Part shown: positions 60,853 to 64,000 of the stretch, piece by piece
How the letters are laid out: every line of letters begins with the position of its first letter
How positions within the stretch are numbered: the first letter of the stretch is position 1
Assembly: GCA_963736685.1 (NCBI GenBank)
Contig: CAVTPZ010000006.1
Span: 1-64,000, forward strand
Reading direction: 5' to 3'
Length of the DNA stretch: 64,000 nt
Origin: DASUPK01 sp963736685
GTDB lineage: Bacteria > Actinomycetota > Thermoleophilia > Solirubrobacterales > 70-9
Notes under the pieces: generated by a model
The model's input: the letters and a program-made list of their open reading frames with translations, nothing else
Database searches by the model: none
Told to the model about the DNA's origin: nothing
Translations under genes and position numbers: made by a program

Positions 60853-61157
60853 GCGACAACGGGGCGCTCGAGATCGTCTATGTCGAGTGGCACATCACCC
60901 CGTTCCGGGCGGACCGCTGGTATGAGATCTGGGAGCCCGCCGCCGCTCGCGCGATGTCCTTCGGCGCGAAGGGCTGGTCCCTGACCCGCAACGAGGAGGA
61001 CCCGCTCCACTTCCGCCAGGCGTCGATCTGGGAGAGGCACGACGACTGGGAGCGCTACTGGTACTCGGACGAGGTGGCCGCCACGCGCGAGCAGGCGATC
61101 AACTACTACGACAAGCCCGTCCTGCCCGTCTGGCACACGCTGATCGCCGGCGAGTAG
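60849..61157 (+). CDS. small dimeric-barrel protein co-translated with ccr
   Basis: This 102-residue protein is very rich in aromatic residues (YVEWHITPFRADRWYEIWEP, ERHDDWERYWYSDE). It resembles antibiotic-biosynthesis-monooxygenase/dimeric alpha-beta barrel proteins. It starts with a GTG overlapping the ccr stop by 4 nt. That tight coupling suggests a role with ccr or its product, but none is known. Confidence 0.75.
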   Translation: MSDNGALEIVYVEWHITPFRADRWYEIWEPAAARAMSFGAKGWSLTRNEEDPLHFRQASIWERHDDWERYWYSDEVAATREQAINYYDKPVLPVWHTLIAGE

Positions 61158-61206
61158 CCGGGCCGAGCGCAGCTACTTCGCCCCGGACCGCGTGTTCCTT
61201 CTTCGG

Positions 61207-61974
61207 ATGATCCACGGCCGCCGACCATCGCTGCGCCTCGCCCTCCCCGCCGCGCTCGCCGCGGCTCTGCTGGTGCTTCCTGGCGCCGCTCAGGCGAAGG
61301 TCGGCTCGTCGCTCAGCGGCAGCCTGCTGACCGTCAGCGGCGGCAAGGGCTCCGACCACATCGTGGTCGCGTGCAGGAACGGGCTGGTCAAGGTCAACGG
61401 CAAGAGCCCGCGCGGCTCCGCCATCGCCTGCTCGAAGGTCTCCGAGGTCGACGTCGTCGCGGGCGGCGGCAACGATCGGGTGGACCTCTCCGGAGTGGGC
61501 ATCGACAAAGGCTTTGGCCAGCGCGACCTCCCGGGCGGCTTCGGTCACGGCACGGGCGCGGCGGCGGACCTGGGCCCCGGAAACGACCGTTACGCCGGCG
61601 GAGGGTCGGCCTTCAACCTGGTGCTCGCCGGTGCCGGCGATGACCGCCTCAGGGGCGGGCGCTTTCGCGACAACATCCAGGGCGGCAGCGGAAACGACAC
61701 GGCGGTGGCGGGCGCCGGCCGCGACATCCTGCTCGGCAACTCGGGAAACGACAAGCTCAACGGCGGCTCCGACGACGACCTGCTCAGCGGGAACGCGGGC
61801 GATGACCTCCTGATCGCCGGCGCCGGCACGGACCTGCTGGGCGGCGGTTCCGGGATGGACCGGCTCTTCGGCGGCCCCGGCCCGGACCAGCTGATCGGGG
61901 GGCCCGGCAAGGACCGCCTCAATGGCGGGCCGGGCAACAACACGCTCGTCCAGGACTCACCCTCGAAGAAGTAG
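61207..61974 (+). CDS. secreted RTX-repeat calcium-binding protein
   Basis: This protein of about 255 residues has a signal peptide (LALPAALAAALLVLPGAAQA). A short N-terminal beta region is followed from about residue 135 by hemolysin-type GGxGxDxLx nonapeptides (AGAGDDRLRGG, GGSGNDTAVAG, GNSGNDKLNGG, GGPGPDQLIGG, GGPGKDRLNGG). These would fold into a calcium-filled parallel beta-roll outside the cell. No enzymatic domain is attached and no type I secretion genes are adjacent. ATG 61207 gives the best signal peptide; GTG 61192 is possible. Confidence 0.88.
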   Translation: MIHGRRPSLRLALPAALAAALLVLPGAAQAKVGSSLSGSLLTVSGGKGSDHIVVACRNGLVKVNGKSPRGSAIACSKVSEVDVVAGGGNDRVDLSGVGIDKGFGQRDLPGGFGHGTGAAADLGPGNDRYAGGGSAFNLVLAGAGDDRLRGGRFRDNIQGGSGNDTAVAGAGRDILLGNSGNDKLNGGSDDDLLSGNAGDDLLIAGAGTDLLGGGSGMDRLFGGPGPDQLIGGPGKDRLNGGPGNNTLVQDSPSKK

Positions 61975-61987
61975 AGATGATGGGCGG

Positions 61988-63181
61988 GTGACCGCCGATC
62001 CACTCGGAGCTCTCGTCCCGGGATGGGAGCCGACGGTCGACGAGCGGGCCGGATCGGGAGCCCTGGACGGCCTGAGGCTGGTCGTCAAGGACGTCATCGA
62101 CGTCAGGGGAGCCGTCACCGGCGGCGGGAACCCCGACTGGGCCGCCGACCATGGCCCGGCGAGCGAGTCAGCGCCCGCGGTCACCGCGCTGACGGAAGCC
62201 GGTGTGAGCCTGATGTCCAAGGGCCAGTGCGCGGAGCTCGCCTTCAGCCTGAGCGGCGACAACGTCCACTACGGGATGCCCCGGAATTCGGCGGCGCCCG
62301 ATCGCGACCCGGGTGGGTCGACCAGCGGCCCGGCGGCCGCGGTGGCGGGCGGGATCTGCGAGCTGGGCCTGGGAACCGACACCCTTGGGTCCATTCGGGT
62401 CCCGGCGTCCTACTGCGGCCTCTGGGGCTTCCGCCCAACGCACGGCCGGATACCGGCCGAGGGAGTCATGCCGCTGGCACAGAGCTTCGACACGGTGGGC
62501 GTGCTGGCCGACGAGCCCGAGCGGCTCCAGCGAGCCGCTGTTGTGCTTCTCGGCGAGCCGGCCGCCTCCGGCTCGCCACCATCCCGGCTGCTGCTCGCCG
62601 CACCCCTGTTCTCCGCTGCCGAGCCGGAGGTCGCCGAGGCGGCCCGATCGGCGGCGAGCAGCCTGGCGGAGCGTCTCGGCGCCGAGCTCGCCGAGACGGC
62701 GCTCCTGGACGATGCGCCCTCTGCCGCCGACGGGATGGCGGCCTTCAACGTGCTGCAGGGTGTCCAGGTGTGGGGCAACTACGGGGATTGGGTCGAGCGG
62801 ACGAGCCCGTCGCTGGGGCCCGACATCGCCGCGCGCCTGAAGCGCGCCTCTGGTTTCGGCCCATCCGAAGCGGCCGATGCCGAGCCCGTTGCGCGGAAGA
62901 TCGCTGCCGCGGTCTCTCGGCTGGATTCAAACGAAGCCGTCGTCCTCCCCACCACCGGCACACCCGCTCCTGGACGAGAAGCGGGCGCGGACGAGCGGGA
63001 GAGAGCGCGCGTCTCCGCAGGACAGCTGACCTCGATCGCAACACTGGCGGGCGCCCCGGCCATCTCGATGCCGCTGTTCAGAGTCGGCGGTCTGCCAGTC
63101 GGCCTCAGCCTGGTCGGAGCCCCGGGGAGCGACCTGATGCTTCTGGCGGCAGCTAATGCTGTTCGAGGGGCGCCATCGTGA
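61988..63181 (+). CDS. amidase signature family protein
   Basis: This 397-residue hydrolase has the Ser-cisSer-Lys triad in view: the Lys in LVVKDVIDVRGAVTGGGN, the first Ser in GGSTSGPAAAVAGG and the nucleophile in LGTDTLGSIRVPASYCG. It is not a full GatA, which is longer (about 480 residues), and no gatB or gatC is adjacent. It is therefore a general amidase of unknown substrate. GTG 61988 is the start. The last 29 bp overlap clpS on the other strand. Confidence 0.9.
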   Translation: MTADPLGALVPGWEPTVDERAGSGALDGLRLVVKDVIDVRGAVTGGGNPDWAADHGPASESAPAVTALTEAGVSLMSKGQCAELAFSLSGDNVHYGMPRNSAAPDRDPGGSTSGPAAAVAGGICELGLGTDTLGSIRVPASYCGLWGFRPTHGRIPAEGVMPLAQSFDTVGVLADEPERLQRAAVVLLGEPAASGSPPSRLLLAAPLFSAAEPEVAEAARSAASSLAERLGAELAETALLDDAPSAADGMAAFNVLQGVQVWGNYGDWVERTSPSLGPDIAARLKRASGFGPSEAADAEPVARKIAAAVSRLDSNEAVVLPTTGTPAPGREAGADERERARVSAGQLTSIATLAGAPAISMPLFRVGGLPVGLSLVGAPGSDLMLLAAANAVRGAPS

Positions 63182-63443
63182 GGCCCGCCCGCTGGAGCTG
63201 CTCCCAGTAGAGCTCGGCCGGCTCCTTGGGCCCGGTCCAGACAGCCGCCTGGCCGCGGTTGTGGATCGTGTCGGCGTAGCGGTAGCCCCCGTCGAGCGAG
63301 ATACCGGGGATCACGCGCGCGAGCGTCTTGGCGACGTGGTCAAAGGTGTTGTGGTCGTCGTTGAGGACGATCACCTGCCAGTTCCCGCCGACTCCTTCGC
63401 CTGGGCCGGCTGACTTGGGGCGCTCAACCGTGGTCGTTGCCAC
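63153..63443 (-). CDS. clpS: ATP-dependent Clp protease adaptor ClpS
   Basis: This 96-residue adaptor delivers N-degron substrates to ClpAP/ClpCP. The core motif WQVIVLNDDHNTFDHVAKTL contains the substrate-pocket Asn-Asp-Asp and His. The second half (GISLDGGYRYADTIHNRGQA) deviates from typical ClpS. The GTG at 63443 gives the usual length; a much longer frame upstream is a shadow. No clpA, clpC or clpP lies in the window. Confidence 0.9.
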   Translation of the reverse strand: MATTTVERPKSAGPGEGVGGNWQVIVLNDDHNTFDHVAKTLARVIPGISLDGGYRYADTIHNRGQAAVWTGPKEPAELYWEQLQRAGLTMAPLEQH

Positions 63444-63502
63444 GGGCCGCAAGGTAGAGGATCGCGCTGGGGCCCCGGAAAGATTCCGTGCCCGGGATGA
63501 CC

Positions 63503-64000
63503 CTAGAAGGGGTTCGGAACCTGGACGGTGACGTTGTCGAACACGCCCATCACGCCGGTGCCGGATCCGCCCTTGACGCCCGAGACGAGGACCGTCTGGC
63601 GGCCGTCGGGCTGATCGGCGCTCGAATCGGTGAGCGAGACGACGGTGTGCCCGTTGACGGACCCGATCACGCTGGTGCTGCTTCCGCCGAACGAGAAGGC
63701 GCGGAGTGCCACCACGTTGGGCTTCGAGGCGATCTTGATGAACTTGCCGCTGCCCGAGGCCTCGAGCTTGGCGGGGGCCGCGCCCTTGGGATCGCGGAAG
63801 TACTGCCACTTGTGCTTGTTCGGGAGCACGCGGAGGACGTAGCTCGCGCTGCTGCTGTAGCGGACCCCGACGCCGACCAGCGACTTCAGCTGGGCCTTCG
63901 ATCCGCCGCCCCCGACGGTGGCGGTCGCCACCATGCCCTGGTCCGAATACGAGCTGCTGGAGTCGCCGACCACAGACGAGCGGTATGTGCAGGTGCTTCC
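63503..64000 (-). CDS. extracytoplasmic beta-rich protein, 5' end outside the window
   Basis: The frame is open from 63503 to the right edge of the window, and the start codon lies beyond it. At least 165 residues are visible. They are rich in Ser, Gly and Val and form alternating beta strands (YVLRVLPNKHKWQYFRD, FIKIASKPNVVALRAFSFGG, GVMGVFDNVTVQVPNPF). This suggests a LamG/jelly-roll-type extracellular domain at the C-terminus of a lipoprotein or secreted protein. No catalytic residue can be proposed. Confidence 0.65.
   Translation of the reverse strand, partial: GSTCTYRSSVVGDSSSSYSDQGMVATATVGGGGSKAQLKSLVGVGVRYSSSASYVLRVLPNKHKWQYFRDPKGAAPAKLEASGSGKFIKIASKPNVVALRAFSFGGSSTSVIGSVNGHTVVSLTDSSADQPDGRQTVLVSGVKGGSGTGVMGVFDNVTVQVPNPF

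Noticed and set aside
61630..61960. CRISPR-like or tandem DNA repeats
   Set aside because: The periodicity is the 27-nt codon pattern of RTX nonapeptides in a coding gene; the units vary in sequence and there are no spacers.

Overview
The window is 64 kb of GC-rich DNA with closely spaced genes. It reads as an actinobacterial chromosome, most likely class Thermoleophilia (Solirubrobacterales/Gaiellales type). The supporting markers are a complete coenzyme F420 gene set with a fused FO synthase, a DivIVA protein, crotonyl-CoA carboxylase/reductase, acetoacetyl-CoA synthetase, frequent GTG/TTG starts and no sign of Gram-negative envelope genes. The class assignment is inference.

Left part, 0.2-24.8 kb. 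A complete tRNA-Pro(GGG) on the minus strand lies at 24712-24785. Four truncated copies of its 3' half lie at 251, 2477, 6730 and 8284, all in the same orientation. The match to the intact tRNA is 43/45, 44/46, 45/46 and 55/55, so it gets better toward the intact gene. The first three copies carry a related tail of about 110 bp containing two GGTACC boxes. The copies bound small accessory blocks: (1) AhpD-like protein plus a frameshifted lactonase; (2) SnoaL-like protein, neutral ceramidase and a Vps62-like protein; (3) a cytochrome P450. The simplest reading is repeated integration at one tRNA gene, leaving attR-like scars, with no integrase left in the window.

8.5-15.8 kb is a molybdenum block. 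Facing operons moaA-[HTH/TOBE regulator]-modA-modB and moeA-moaX(moaD/moaE fusion)-moaC-moaB converge, followed by a sulfite-oxidase-like molybdoenzyme and its flavin reductase. Several of these genes are broken by small indels and modC is absent. 16-24.5 kb holds assorted metabolic and stress genes: quinone oxidoreductase, OsmC-like, ferritin-like, fba, rraA/ahpD, zwf and an 18-cysteine copper-storage protein. A second tRNA 3' fragment sits beside a truncated MFS stub.

24.7-30 kb holds five tRNA genes (Pro, Gly, Trp, Leu, Leu) interleaved with a frameshifted sulfatase, a lone receiver protein, a YedK/HMCES-type DNA-protein crosslink sensor and a frameshifted AbiEi/DUF559 protein. 30-41.7 kb is an acyl-CoA and lipid region: M28 peptidase, acetoacetyl-CoA synthetase, desaturase, acyl-CoA carboxylase beta subunit, DivIVA, 3-hydroxybutyryl-CoA dehydrogenase, a second and intact sulfatase, HMG-CoA lyase, FlK-like thioesterase and an SDR. 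41.7-49.4 kb is the F420 region: fno-cofD-cofC-cofE, then cupin, alcohol dehydrogenase, a membrane protein and fbiC.

49.5-64 kb carries an aquaporin, an orphan NMT1-like binding protein, a GGDEF-EAL-GAF protein, the mntR-mntH operon with a candidate operator, YgfZ, a coiled-coil nuclease-like protein, ccr with a small partner, an RTX-repeat protein, an amidase, ClpS and a partial secreted protein. The genes with evident small indels all lie in the first 30 kb and none was seen after it. That suggests either local sequence quality problems or local decay.
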